In this document: one piece after another, positions 12,761 through 26,304 of the stretch
How positions within the stretch are numbered: the stretch's first letter is position 1
How the letters are laid out: each line of letters begins with the position of its first letter
Assembly (NCBI GenBank): GCA_932294295.1
Contig: OW028581.1
Coordinates: forward strand, 16,823,662-16,887,661
DNA from: Alitta virens
Taxonomy: Eukaryota; Annelida; Polychaeta; Phyllodocida; Nereididae
Length of the DNA stretch: 64,000 bases
Direction: 5' to 3'
Position numbers and translations under genes: made by a program
The notes under the pieces: generated by a model
What the model was told of the DNA's origin: nothing
The model's input: the letters and a program-made list of their open reading frames with translations, nothing else
The model's database searches: none

Positions 12761-13736
12761 GTATGACATAACTCCCTGTATAACTCCTGATGGAAGGAAA
12801 TGCTCAAAATACTGTCAGAAATTCTACAGAAATCCTACACTGCCACGCTGAACTGAATGTCAAACAGCACCAACTCAGCAGTTCTTTAAATATGGCACCG
12901 GCCAGCCAATCCCTGAATCTTATAAAAATCTAAAACACACGATAAACACACACATACGGTAAAATTCTGTTGAAGTTTGTCTGTGCAAAGAGAATCTCCA
13001 TGGCAGCCTTGTCATGGTCAAGGTCAAGGATAGCTTAGGATCATCAGAACAAGCCAACGACAAACAAAAAATCCTGTTTCTTCAAGAATTGTGTTTTTTT
13101 AACTGTCTATTGGTCTCTTAATCAAGCAAATAGGGTGTAACCATTTACCCTCTGACCTCAACACTCAACTAAAGATACACAATTTAGAAGTATTTTTCAA
13201 ACTTTTTGTTTTGCTATTTTGTCCTTGGATCATGGAGTCGGGTGCATGCGAGTTGCGACTGCTTGCTTCTAGAGATCAGTTTCTGAAGAGGAAGGACCTT
13301 ACAGTTATAAACTTACTGTCAATGCAACCATGACTGATGGATGATGATTCGAATAAGCAATGATAAGTCATTTGTTAGGTCCATTTCTTTGATTTTAAAA
13401 TGGAATCTATGCAATTTACAGACAGGCAAACGCAGCATACTTTCATATTTTAACTTCAATATCTTTATAGTATTCTTTGAATTTCTTTCCTCTTTTGCTA
13501 AAAATTCTTTCCATGTTCCACAAAACAGCTAAACAAACAAGACAGTTTTATCAGACAACAGGAGCTCTTTCGACACACCCATGACCATTTCCTTTCTCAA
13601 ACATGCTCAACATCATCATGAAAACGCTGGAGGAAATTTGTCACAAAATTACTCCTAAGAATTGCTAATTGTTAATGATTACGATTCTATATTGTTGTGA
13701 TACAATCATTTTACCAATAGGTATGTACTTAGAATG

Positions 13737-14035
13737 CTGCCTGCTGAGTGATCTGGTGACCAAAGCCTGATCCTCTGAAGGTCCCCAGGTTCAATCCCTG
13801 ATCACTGTTGATCTTAACTGTTGCGCTACATTGAGATGTAGCCAGCATAAGACTGTAACCAGATGGTGCCTTTTACTTAGTGTCTATAGAAAGCCAACTG
13901 AAAAACCCCACCCACACGGTAAGTGTATATATGTATGTATAACCATGTAAATTCAATCGCTCATTTGCGAACCTTTAGTGTGGTATCCAATCCTTATCAT
14001 CTCATCATTACATCTGACTCCATCAGGTGGTCATG
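13737..14035 (+). mobile_element. SINE-B copy
   Basis: It has a B-box CCAGGTTCAATCCCTGATC, then GCTACATTGAGATGTAGCC, GGTGCCTTTTACTTAGTGTC and AAAAACCCCACCCACACGG. It ends with the tail ATCATCTCATCATTACATCT. The order is the same as in the copy at the left edge. Confidence 0.6.
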
Positions 14036-16950
14036 TCATGAACGACAAAAATGTTCGAGCTGTGAAATCTTTTTTTCTCCCTCTCTTTACATATTACACA
14101 ACCTCTTAACTGAAAAGTAAATACACAACCTATGAACCCTACACCATGTCAGAAGTTCATTTTACTTCGCAAAATTCAAACCAGTCTATCATTTTCACAG
14201 GTAATAAAAAGGCAGCCTGTTCAGACTAAAAGCTTTGCAACCACCCAGTCTGCAGCTTATCGTATTTGTTATCCTTGACGACCAAAAGTTTTGGAACATT
14301 CTGCAGATGCACGCTACCTTCCATTCACAATTCCAGCATTGTGAATAAATAATACACATCAATGCGATGGTTCCACTATTTTGTCTTTTTTTCTTCTTTT
14401 TATTTCTCTCATTAATATTTTAAAGAGTTGATCATCTGTTGCAGAACGAGGCTCCTAATAGCCATTCTGTGACATCAATATCACTACAAGTTATGTTGTC
14501 ATTATTCCAAATGTAACCACACTGCCCACACATACTAAACATGTGATAAATATGGCATTACAGACCCACAAACTAAATATGAATCATGTAATTTATCTCA
14601 CCTTTCTCTACACAGCTACATGTAGACAGTATTTGAATAATCTCATAACACCGCCACTGCAAAAAAAAACAGTGTATGCCACATCGCCACAATTGTCAAC
14701 ATAACTCAATGATTGTAAATTGACAATTTGTCCAATACCCTTAACTGTCCATGATCATTTCAATACTGTTGAATGGTATTGAAAGTGTCTATCTGCCTGC
14801 AGTTAAAACAGCTGTACTGAGCATCATGCTTATTTGTTATCATGACAAATTAAGCTCCATGTGCTCAGTTCCTTTGATCGTGTCAATGCAAACCAAAACA
14901 ACCTTGATTACCCTTAAAGAGGGCATATAGCACAAGGTGCTAGCAATTCACAATGATTAAGCCAATGTAAACAACATGGGGGACATGTGTCAGATCACAC
15001 ACATTAGCAATCAAAACATAGGCAAAGATCAATGAAACAACCCTAACAGACCAATAAGTATGATAAGTATGATAATACCATGGTAGATGGCAAGCATGGT
15101 TGTTTAAGTGGATAGAGCTATTGGAAGTTTATCACCATCATGATCACAGATCTTGAGATATGCTGATGACCTTTTTGACCTTGAACAGTACTGAACTTAA
15201 GAAACTTAAGCAGCTGTTAAGCAGGTCTGCTGCTGCTGAGGGCCTAAATGCCCTTTAGGGGTTTTCCACATGACCTCTGAGGCCCTTCCAGGCTTTCTAG
15301 GAGCCCTCCCAGGCCCTGGTGCATGTTTCTAATGACCTTTTTGCAATTCATGAGGTTGAAATCGGACTCCAGCATCTATAACAGCTGTTCTGAGGTAAGC
15401 CAGTCTCACCCCAAGTCACCAGCAACCTCCCAGTTCACCCTCAAGTTTATTAATGTTATCAGCATCAGGCCAAGATCCCATGGTTCACCAGTGGTCTGCC
15501 AGCTGCCTTGTATTTCTCACAGGTCAGCAAAAATAACACGCTCAAGGTTCCATAATAAAGGAAGGCTGTGTAAGCAAATCCCCATGTCTTTAGTTGCTTA
15601 GACAATGTCAGGATTTCCCTCACAAATGCTAACTATACCCTTGCAAACTACTAAGCATTATCATTTAACAAAGTAAATATGTATCATTTTTAGTGCATGT
15701 AGATTAAAATTTTGCCAAGAACTGAGACTTCTTCATTTCCAAAGTGTCGTGATAGAATAGAACATTGTCATAAAACTGTGCAAAAAAAATTACTAGTTTT
15801 GGACTAAATTTCTTCAATGGAGCATCAGTATGGCGCCATGGAATCTTATGATCGGAGTAACTTCATAAACCAACTATCATCATACTTATTCATTTCAATT
15901 GTTGATTAAATTGATTTTTAACTGTTGTCGCTGAAGTCTTCCCATGTTACTCTTTGCAGTCACAATTTAGTGGCTCTCCACTGAACCTCCACTAACAAAA
16001 TGACCCGATGTTGTTGCTTATTCAATGCTTAACCATTTGTTAGTCTGGGTTAGAGTTACTTTCGGTAAACATTTAGACATTTTGTGCATGCAACCCAATG
16101 CATAGAGGAAGGCGTATGATAATATTTAATCTATCAACCTTCGAAGAGTCTTAGCGAGAGTCTTAAGTTCGCCAGATGGGCATAATGTCTTGAACTATCA
16201 AATGCTATAGAGACTGAAGGTTATAGACGCTAAGGCCGGAGACCATGAACTCGATGAAATGCGATGTTCACTCAATTACCGACCTCATCTATTAAGCATG
16301 TAAATTGATGCTTCAGGCCACTTGCCAAAAGCCAAGACCTTCGCGAAATGTCATGAATCAGATGCATCCACCCGAAAGTTGTGGCATCTCACACCCAAGT
16401 CAAAATACATTAAGATTTCACCTTCAGCATTTGCTCAGATCATCCATTAATAACGCCATCTCTAAATAAAGTCCATATAATTCTAGCCTAACGGATGCCG
16501 CCAACTTGGCTTTATGACAGTTTCACATACGCTTCAAAAATAAAGCAACTGACTTTCAGTCTAATTCCTAATTCAAGAATCAACACATTAAATAACCTAA
16601 TTTAAGGAGACAATTTACATTAATAAGCTTGGACTAAGGTTAAAGAGCGCTTTCAATAGCCATGTTGAAGTGTTACCACTCTTGCAGTCAGTTGTGTAAG
16701 ATGACCGCTGAGTCGCTGACTACAAGATCAAACATTCAAGACAGTGAGGCAGGCATCAGCTGAAGAGCCCTTATTGGGTCAACACTGAGATGAGTCAGAA
16801 CCAACCAGTGTAATAGTATGGTGATGTCAAGGACCTTTGGAGTCATTGCAACAAGATTGGCACCACATCACCAGATGAGTCATTCTTATTCCCAACACTG
16901 AATGACCAAACAGTCCTATATAGGGTCCCCATGCATTTATCCGAATGACA

Positions 16951-17144
16951 ATGGGGTCATTCCATATGAAATCAACCAATTTTTCAGGAATTTCCCAGGT
17001 CACCCTCTCAGAATTGTCTGAAAAAATTCAGAGGTGGACATCTACCAGACTAATGGGCAAATCTCAAATTTTTAGGTCCATATCAGCAATATATAAATTT
17101 GTGACCTTGGAGCCTCTGGTTGATTTCATATGGAATGACCCCAT
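16951..17144. mobile_element. MITE with perfect 28-bp TIRs
   Basis: The left end begins ATGGGGTCATTCCATATG (16951-16978) and its exact reverse complement closes the element at 17117-17144. With one base of slippage the inverted match continues outward through AATGAC. The 194-bp interior has no coding sequence. The superfamily is unassigned, because the outer palindromic AATGAC/GTCATT obscures the target duplication. Confidence 0.8.
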
Positions 17145-20082
17145 GTCATTGAATTATAATTATGTACCAATATATTAATGTAAGCAGTGATAAGATGCTC
17201 CATTAGGGGCTGTAATTTACTGTCGTTCACATTGATCATTGTTGATTTTCATGTAAGGTTAGTTGAGAAGGACACTAAAGATTTCCTATACTCAACACAA
17301 AGTAATTATTCTTAATCAAATGTTGCTATACACATTAAGAATATTTTTGACGGACAATATTTCGTGTATTTAAGGCTTGTTAAGCAGTGTTAAGTGAATA
17401 TTGGTTTGGTAGAAATACCACAATGTACAATACAACAAAACATCATTGCCAGTTCCATGTTAGTCTTGTACTCATTTGGAAATTTGAATGACTCACACGA
17501 GGAAAACATTTACATCCCACACACTAATTAAATCCGCTAGAACCTATTTTATTAATTCCCCAATCACTTTTTTTACAACGGTCCATGTCACACATTAATG
17601 TCACATAATTTGGGAACTCCCAACGAGTTGCATCATTCCTTGATCCCATGACCGAACGACTGACACGAAATATTGGACATTTCATTACGATACAATCATT
17701 CGAGCATTAAATTAAAACTTTTAAATTGAGGTCAATGACCTTATCATGCTAGAGCTGTATCAATAAAGGGCTGGCCAGATTTAAAACATTTTAAATATCA
17801 GATTATATGCATTGTGCCAAAACTTCAAATACTCTGATACTAGCAGAAGCGTTTCAATTCAATCACTACTATCACGAATATTAAATATGAAAATTGGACA
17901 GCAATCCATCAAGATAATTGGCCATTTTTCACAGAAATGCTAAGCCTGAGATTCACCTATGAATAAACAACAAATTCTCAGTACTTTATCACATTAACCT
18001 GCATGAACTTGAACAGACCAGTTTTAACGGGCGTTTTCCAAAATAAAAAGCCATTAATTTGTACACCGATGCACACACAACATGCAGAAACAAAATTTGG
18101 TCGTTTTTATGAGCGTCTTGGCCTTCATTAAAACGACTACTCTTTTTAATGTACATTTTTTGTTGCAAACCTTTCTTTACAGTCGAGTAAGTTCACATGG
18201 GGGAGAATACTAGTGTAATTCCCCAAAAATAACATATCATGTGCCGATGATACTATTTGGGAACATCAAAACCCCCTAATCAGCTGCTAAATGTCTTAAA
18301 TAGTACCCCGATTTGTGGGGGGTTTTACCAGTGCTCCAAATACTATTAATTGATGATATTATACTCTTGTTCTTCTTATAATTATATTGTTGATATAGAG
18401 TACAAAAATAAGGAGTCTTGAGTATTATACCAAATGTGCTTGTACATTGTACAAGTTAGTTAAGTAGTAGTAACTACAATATTTGCATGTTCTTAGTCAA
18501 CAAAGTTAAGGCTATTTCTTACTCATTATGACTGTACATACATTAGACACTATCATAATTTGCGAGTATTTATTAATGAAGGGGATCACAAATATTGCTA
18601 ATGAGCTACTAAGGCACCAAATAATCCCCTCATATTCAAAATCACATTCACAATTCATATCCATAAATCATATTCATAACTCATGGTTAGATCCACCCTT
18701 TGTTTAATCAGTTGAATTACAGCTCCTTTAGACTTTTCATTAGTGAATTCAATATTTTCAATCATATTTTCACGCCTGCTTGGACGCCATGTTTATTTAA
18801 TCAAGGTCTTCACAATGTCTTATGTAATGTAATCTAGTGATAATCAGATTATTAAATCATGCTGAGACGCTACTGCTGATGAATATAATCATCAATCAAT
18901 AGCACAAGCATTATGCTAATTGGTTTGACCTTGTAATCATTTACAAGGTCATGAATTGCAGTCAGTTAATTTGATATACCTCGGACAACTGGAGAGCTAG
19001 TTGTCCAAGAATGTACGAGAATATACATACATTAACCCTGTCATCAGTAGTTACGGAAATAGATAAAAATGAAAACTAATGTTCTATAAATGAAATTAAT
19101 AGTAGTAAATACATAAGTACTGTACTGCCTTTGAGGATGCACTAAGTCAGTTATTTAGTACATTGATCTTCATAAATTTGACGAGTACAAATTATTGTAC
19201 ACAGATATTATACAGGACATTTAGCAATATGACCATGAGTATACTTTTTCTTATCAGTCCATTCCTCCTTATCACTGATAAAAGCTCCATTATGTATTCC
19301 TCTTATCACTGAGTATCAGCAACTTTGCATTAATGACTAAAAATCCTGAGATGGCAGTTAACTCAGCATCATTTTCTAAGTGCTATTGTTCTGTCAATAT
19401 CTGCAAATCACATAGGATTGGTCATCAATAAAAGATATAACTTTGTATGTAAGAGTGGTAGAACTATTATTAGATAGTAATTGGCCTCCATTATGAGTCA
19501 AATTATAGCACATTCATTACAGCACAATTTGCTGAGTTGTGCCCTTATCTTTATTACACATTGTTACATATGCACCTGCAACTACTTGCATGTATTAAGG
19601 ACAATGATTGAAGAAAAACCTTCATTAATCTAAATTCAAACATATAACCTTCAAACAAAAATCGACATTTAATGACTTATCTATTGATGGGCTAATCAAT
19701 TTGTCATTTTCGATAATATGCTGTAACCTTCATTGTATTGTGGCTCAAGACTCAGAAATTACTAGCTATTACTGGCCCAGCATGGTGTAACAATGCCAAA
19801 ATTACAAGTCCCAGAGGGCCAACATTACATATCAAACAACACAATTATCTCATTACACAATATTACGTAATCTACAGTAATTTTCCTGGCAGACAATCAG
19901 CTGTTCCTAACTACTGAAGTTACTGAACTATTAGTAACCTACCCAGGTGTATAATCTTAGTATTCTTACTGCCACGTGTGTAATACAAAATCTATTGTAC
20001 ACATGGATGGGCTTTGACCCTCATCTTTAAGAAGGAAATACACAGGCATCCGGAATATCATTAGGCAATTAGCCCGAATTAG

Positions 20083-20098
20083 CCCCCCCCCCCCCCCC
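20083..20098 (+). repeat. Poly-C tract (16 C)
   Basis: One of seven C runs of 12 or more, all on the plus strand. The others are at 4580, 22090, 22176, 23885, 32993 and 47795. Confidence 0.95.
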
Positions 20099-20581
20099 TT
20101 ACACCAGACTTCTGTGAGTACACAAAATTAGCCTATCTGCAGAATTAATTAGCATAGCAGGTCTATGATTACATGTCTTTCCAAGAATATATATGGAATA
20201 TCTCGCACAATAATGCTAAATATTTCAAAAGAATGTGTTAATCCTACAGGAAGTTGAAATTTATTATACCATTAATAATTACAAGATATTTATCTAATTT
20301 TTGAACTTCATTACCACATTCAATTTGTTGAATTTTTTTCAACTAATGAAATTCAAAACATAATACTGGCAACTAAAAATATATTTTAAAAAATTTCAGC
20401 AACTGAAAAATTATTGCCAGAGTTAGCAGTACAAGTTTACTCATATCTAAACTTAAGCAAAATTTCAAAATTTTCCCAGTGAACATAAATACTACAATGT
20501 CAATGGTCAATCAATCAAACCAATTCTTAATGAAGCAATATTTCATATTTCACCAAATTAAGGCAATTGAATAAAACTTAC

Positions 20582-20835
20582 ACAGCAGCAAAGAATCTCT
20601 TGATGGTAGATGTAGGAGTAGTCTTTGCCTTCTTGGGAGCCACATGAATTGTGACATTCTGATTATAGTCGTGGATTTTTGGAAATGAGAAAGAATTTGA
20701 TCTTGGATTGGGGTAACTCCTGTACCCTCCATCCTCCATAACTGCTGTGACAAAACTCATTTTGTCAGCAGGATTGGCAGCTTTCTTATCCCAGGGAATA
20801 CCGTGTAGAGAATGACGTTGCCTTGCAGAGATCAT
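20582..20835 (-). CDS. MOB2: Alternative first coding exon of MOB2 (85-aa N-terminus)
   Basis: A minus-strand ORF starts MISARQRHSLHGIPWDKK, preceded by an in-frame TAA, and runs to TTCTTTGCTGCTGT|GTAAGT. The last two coding bases plus the first base of exon 2 make a Val codon, so splicing to 7615 gives an N-terminus ending RFFAA-V-KSRRK. The segment is basic and Ser/Pro/Asn-rich, with no signal peptide or membrane segment. It includes PNPRSNSFSFPKIHDY, which contains several possible Ser/Thr phosphorylation sites. A CpG-richer stretch with CCAAT, CRE and E-box sites lies 560-630 bp upstream. I do not recognise the peptide from other MOB2 proteins. Length, composition, donor and phase are the support. 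Confidence 0.62.
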
Positions 20836-21179
20836 GGATAAGCAATATCGTTAGATCCAAATGAACAGAATTCAATATGATTATACACAGGTGTTGGTTT
20901 TGTTGTAAACAATGAAGTGAAAACTGTCAATCACAACCGTTGGAAGTGTACCATGAAGTTGCATGAACGTTCTGTGAACTGACCAAAAACGTGTCAATAG
21001 TTTAAGTGTCAACAGTTTACTCAATTGACACCTGTGTGAGTTCACACTTTCGCCCTTATACTGTGTTATTGAGCAACTGTCGGCCAAATTGCAAAAATGA
21101 CACAGTTCCAATTTTTCCTGGTGACTAATCACTGACACATCAAAACACGTGCAGTGCCATTTGGAAAACAAAGATTTAT

Positions 21180-21500
21180 CGTTCCCAAGTCTATCGCTTC
21201 AGCGGCTCATAAACACTGATAAAACCGCTGAACAAGCCTTCTGACGTGTCAAAACTGCACAAAAACGTTCACATATTCGGCGGCAGTCAATTTTCTAGCT
21301 CACAAACAGCTCGCAAACCTATAATCCGCCAATTTCGAGTCAGAATGAAACGAGCAAAGCTGGTCAAATCAGTTGCAGAGTGTGGCCTCTCTCAGCCAAT
21401 CAGAATGCTCCATATGAGTGACGTCATCCTATCAGACCACTCGTGTTTACAAGCAAACGCACGTGGCTCAGAACAACACGCCTGACCTCTGGTGGAGCAG
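21180..21500 (-). promoter_or_regulatory. Candidate intronic promoter of MOB2 (CRE, CCAAT, E-box)
   Basis: A CpG-richer block lies about 350-650 bp upstream of the 85-aa alternative first exon. It contains GCCAATCAG (21395-21403), a full palindromic CRE TGACGTCA (21419-21426), a CACGTG E-box (21460-21465) and a CTCF-like site read on the minus strand (about 21484-21500). The sites are clustered within 110 bp, which is unusual for the AT-rich intron around it. Promoter activity is inferred. Confidence 0.42.
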
Positions 21501-22044
21501 TAAATCACTGGCAATTTTTTGCTTCTCAGAATCAATTTCTCTGCCACAAGTTGCCCACAACCACGAAAACAAGGTCCTACATCATCTCCCAAAACAAAGT
21601 TAACCAATGCACGGGAAAAAATATTTTTTAATCTAAATGCACATTATCAAGAGGCCAAAAAAGAAAAAATATTTTCAAAGCCATATAAACTTTAAAAGCA
21701 TTTCAAAATACACTGCTGTCACTAATCTTGCAATTTTGATACTAGCTACTTGTATTTCTTTTCAAAATACTCTGTATCTTGCACACTTTTTTGGAGCAAA
21801 AAAGACAAAAACACTACAGGTTACCATTGAGTAGAACATGTTGCATGTGCCAGGGAATAGAAATGAAACATTTGGAGCATGACTGAAAAAGTAATAACAT
21901 AGTTCATTCAAAACCTCCACAAATAGCCCTATCCCATGCTATTCGTACTCTTTCATGCTCTTTCACCTTGTACATGGAAAAAAGAAGAGTCAATTGAGAT
22001 TTTCGCTGGCTCATACTCGTCCAAGCCAGCCTCCTAAGCAGACC

Positions 22045-22225
22045 ATCTGCTGCTAGGGGGCGCCGGGGCGGATTTGAAGGGGGTCCTGACCCCCCCCCCC
22101 CTTTTCTTTGCCAAAAATGCCCCCGGACCCCCCTAACATCGCACCTTCGCTGCTCGTAAAAAGTCCTATGCCTGACCCCCCCCCCCCCCCCTCTTTCCAA
22201 AAAATCCTATCTGCCCCTGGGGCGC
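22045..22225. repeat. G/C-homopolymer-rich segment
   Basis: It starts CTGCTAGGGGGCGCCGGGGC and ends GCCCCTGGGGCGCTTAGC, a rough inverted pair. Two internal C runs (12 and 16) and several CCCCCGGACCCCCC blocks lie between. The glycine-rich minus-strand reading frames here are composition artefacts. The minus strand has clear G-quadruplex potential. Confidence 0.6.
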
Positions 22226-22477
22226 TTAGCAAAAGGCGAGCCAAGCAAGACTGAGTGATAGACAGGTCATTGCCCTAAAAGGGCTTGCAGTTATTTGGAA
22301 CTGATTTCAGCTCTAGATTTAATTGTGACAGAAAACCTGAACAAATGCCAAAATGTGCTAAATCAAAATGCAAGGTTTCTGACATCTAGCCCTGGCAAGG
22401 CTAATGTCACAAATACCATACATTACAAACTAGAATTAAATGATAGCTAGAAAACCTTTCTACACAGGGTTGGGTAC

Positions 22478-22625
22478 AAAGGCATTTGCATTTGAAAATA
22501 TCGCATTTGCATTTAAATGTTTTCGTTCAAATCTTACATTTGCACTTGCATTTGTATTGCAAACATTTGCACTTGCATTTCTAAAATTAAAAACATTTGC
22601 ATTATTAAAACATTTGCACTTTTCA
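22478..22625. repeat. CATTTGCA repeat with POU octamers
   Basis: A degenerate array of CATTTGCA / CACTTGCATTTG includes three perfect ATTTGCAT octamers (22484, 22505, 22595) and several ATTTGCAC variants. It may be a simple low-complexity repeat. Octamers are POU-factor binding sites. Confidence 0.65.
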
Positions 22626-23694
22626 AAGGTCTACTCAAATGCAGTTTGGGTGAGACTTGAAAATAAGCACATAATAAAATATACCAACAGAAAACTCGAG
22701 TACTAATATTTTAAGTTATAAAGATTCACTTGTATTAGAACTTACAGATTTAAAACTTCATACTGTAGATGGTGGGTTACACATTTGATAAATAACTTAA
22801 CAGCTAAAAAGTAAATTGATTGCATATGTTAATACAAATTATGCTCAAATTGCAGTTGCATGAACAATGAGTGTTTACCTCCTAACTTTCAACTACTACT
22901 CAATCATTAACAGGCTTATATTTTCTACAACAACTTTACAAATTAATTTCAAGAACGACTTTCAGAACTAGCACAAAAGCCTAACAATCTATCCAATCCT
23001 TTTTCAATTAAATTCATTCCAACAGAATAAACTTTTGTTAATCTCTGAAATATTAATCACTTGAAACGTTGTTTACTCGACCAGTCATGCATGCATTTTT
23101 TTTCCTTGTTTTCTTTTAGTTTAAAGCACAGGAAGTTCTCTGTAACAAAACAAAAAAGACCAAATTTTTCTATTCCTTCTTTTTTTCATTCTTTTATTTC
23201 CTTGCAATGATCAAGGCTGCTCTGGTGCGCCCAGCAATAGCCTGGGGCTAAGGTGAGTTCATTAGCTAGTCACTACAGGGCTAAGTTCACCGTATTTATT
23301 TGGTTACAAACCATTGCCTTCAATTATTTTACAGCGGCCTTAGATAGAATATCAATACTAATCACCGTCTTAATAATTTGATTCATTTCCAACTCATTAC
23401 ACCTTTTACATGTATGAAATACTTTTTTGTTAATTGAGACCCGGCTTCTAATCGAATATTTACGGTAAGCCTTGAGGGGGGTGCCAAGTTGGCCAAACAC
23501 AATGTTTTGAACGCCCTTCCAACCACCCTGTCACGATTTATTAATCACGATCACCCCATGTTTTTGATTTTGCAGCCACACAGTGTCTTTAAATTCATCT
23601 AATTTTGAAAAGGAAGACAAATTGAAGACAAATTGCATTTTACAATCAATTATCTTGTCCTAGTAAACAAACACACTAATGTTTAAAGTACATA

Positions 23695-24100
23695 TCAGCT
23701 CTTCTGAGAGTCCCAAGTTCTAACCCCATGAAGTTCTAGTGTTTCACCTTGGAAAAACCAGTTCATCCAAAGTTTCACAGGGGACATTTAAAAATAAATT
23801 GGCTATGTTGAGACATGATATGAAAAGAACATGGTTTAGGCGTTACACTCAGGGTCATCGAAATAGGTCAGGTCATCGAAATTGCCCCCCCCCCCCCCCC
23901 ATACACAATTAATACACACCTTGCAACTTCATAAATTGGCAATGTTTGGAAATTTCGACAGGCATCTTTTAAAAGTGCTAGTGATAATTTTTTTTTGAGT
24001 GGTCAATTTCGATGACCCTTACCTATATCAATCACCCCGAGTGTATGTCTTCTCATCATTACGTCTGCTCTTGCATCTGGTCAAGTAATCTAGGATTCAA
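23695..24100 (+). mobile_element. SINE-B copy interrupted by a TA-target MITE
   Basis: The left half has the B box GAGTCCCAAGTTCTAACCCC and the body GGCTATGTTGAGACATG...AACATGG. The right half resumes at about 24046 with the SINE-B tail CTTCTCATCATTACGTCTGC. The intervening 198 bp is a separate inverted-repeat element. Confidence 0.55.
23846..24043. mobile_element. Tc1/mariner-like MITE in a SINE
   Basis: The ends CACTCAGGGTCATCGAAATA and, inverted, CACTCGGGGTGATTGATATA continue for about 40 bp to TCATCGAAATTG. The dinucleotide TA flanks both sides (23844-23845, 24044-24045). No transposase remains. Confidence 0.62.
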
Positions 24101-25096
24101 ATTTATAGGACACATAGAACTCACAATACAATGGTAACTGATATCTTATTACAATGTATAATGTTCAATCAAGGAGATCTATACAATATCTGAAATATTG
24201 AATGATCTGTTTAATTTATCAGTGATCAGGAAGATTGATTTACAATGTTACTTATTTTTCACATTTCCAAAACCATGAAAATCAATAGGAAATGATGAAT
24301 GATATTTTGGATCCATTAGTCCTTGGTACCAGGTACTCCATAATGTACACAGACAAGTACATTATTATTCATATGTATTTTTTTTTTTTATTTGGTCAAA
24401 ATGATACAAATAATATCACCCAGACAAATCTATAGCATAGGATCCCTGGATAAGTGTTCATTATTCAGCTACTGACAAGATTAGGCTAACTAGGTCAGAG
24501 GTCATGACCCCGATATGTCACAAATTGTAGCCATAAATAGTTCTTGCGTAATAATGCAATCTGATTGGCTGAAAACTACAATGGCGTGATCTCCTGGCCT
24601 GCTTGCTGATAAGCAAAATGAAATCAGGTGAATGACACACTACATCCTCTCCGTGTCACCCAAAAATGTGGCCTAGCAAACATTATACACCATGCACATA
24701 TATTCACAATATTATGCATAATAGTCATGCGACGCTGATACATTTCATACGAAAAGACCTCCTGATAAGAGTTAGTGTCAATCTTGACCACTAGGGGTTA
24801 CCACAGAAGCGACCCTCTGGTGGTGACTCTAAGAACTTGTCAAACCTGCACATTTGGCAGCAATAATTTATCCCATAAGTATTGAAAAAGTGCAATGCGT
24901 TTGTTCTGCTAAAATATTTTATGAAAATCTCAACAGCCTAGCATGATCAGCAGTTTCTATATTGTTAGTATTAGATTGACTTTGGATAACCTCTTGAAAA
25001 ATCCTAGAATGGAAACAGCTAAACAAAAATGTCAATGCTCAATATATAAATTTTGAGCTCTCTAGCAGACATATATTCAAGATTCAAGTAACTCAC

Positions 25097-25158
25097 CTCA
25101 CCACCCCACACAGCAGATACCAAGCCGTCCAAGAAATCTTGCGAGATTTTTTTGCCAT
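25097..25158 (-). CDS. MOB2: Alternative first coding exon of MOB2 (20-aa N-terminus)
   Basis: A minus-strand ATG with G at +4 opens MAKKSRKISWTAWYLLCGVV and is followed by AG|GTGAGT. The leftover AG plus the first G of exon 2 gives Arg, so the phase again fits exon 2. The predicted N-terminus is basic and then hydrophobic (WTAWYLLCGVV). It could act as a membrane-associating or targeting segment, though this is inference from composition only. The 400 bp upstream on the minus strand (25160-25520) is richer in CpG than the neighbouring intron and could be its promoter and leader. No homologue is recognised. Confidence 0.5.
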
Positions 25159-26304
25159 AAAAATGTCTGAAATTCTACATTTAATCCTTAAGAAGAGTGT
25201 GATGGCACTCCGAAGCGTTTAAAACCTCACATGTCTTCGATGATCAGTCGCTTCGATATTCTGCACTCGCACTGAACTGGACACCTTCGATTGATTATTG
25301 AATTTTTGAAGAACTATGATTTAATCATCCGTGCGCTTTTAAAAATCTACTTCAGATTTTCTGCCAAGATCTGCGAGAAATCTATGCGAGGTCTTTTGAA
25401 TGGCGATTGATTTCTAACACCTTATTTAATGTCTACAACTGATGTAGCCCGGAGTAATTTTCTGAAATTTCACAGGAATATGGAGATTTTGGAAAATCGT
25501 TCAAAACATCAACAGAATTTCAATACAAGTCCATCTTCAGCACTATAGTTTACTGTTGTATAGTAATAGCACATTAAAATAAAATTGTCTCAATGGTATT
25601 AATTCAGCTATATCCTAAATTATCCTTGCTTTCATACAGCGTTCATCCAAAGTGATGAAATCTGACACTAACAAACAATATTGAAATTGCTGATCATGCC
25701 AAACAATTCTCTTGTCAATGAAAGTCATGGCATTTAACAATGTTTAATGCATATGTCAGCTGAATATGTATAAATTAATATTTACTATGCATTATGTTCA
25801 TTGAAGCCTCAACGCAGAGCATAGACATGATAGATTGCCAAAGTTTCATGGCTAGACCATGGATTAATTTAATTAGCAATTATTAAACCCTGTAGGCTGT
25901 AGGTACCTGGCTGATATTGCAAATTAGGAATCTATGCCCAGTCTTGGTTTGTGCCATTACAATATAATAATGTCAGATAATCATTGACTACTATATATTC
26001 CATGCAGAACATTTTGTATATTGTAATCTTTGATTTCAATTTCAAGTTATCATATGATCATATTATCATCATAGGAAAAAGCATTATTAACATTAATGTA
26101 AGAAAGCTCGTAAAACCATCATGAAAAGTTTTCATTGAAAATGTATCCTCATTACAGCTGATTTCATAGACTTGGAAACTCAACACCACGTGACATCATG
26201 TAAATCCAAGACTCCCATTGGCTGAGTGACTGCATGTCTTAACCAATGGGAGTCCTGGGTTTCACATAAAGTTTAGTCTCCAATGAAATTAGCTTAAAAA
26301 ACAT

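Noticed and set aside
21904..22244. Two glycine-rich minus-strand frames.
   Set aside because: They are poly-G composition artefacts of the C-run segment, without motifs.
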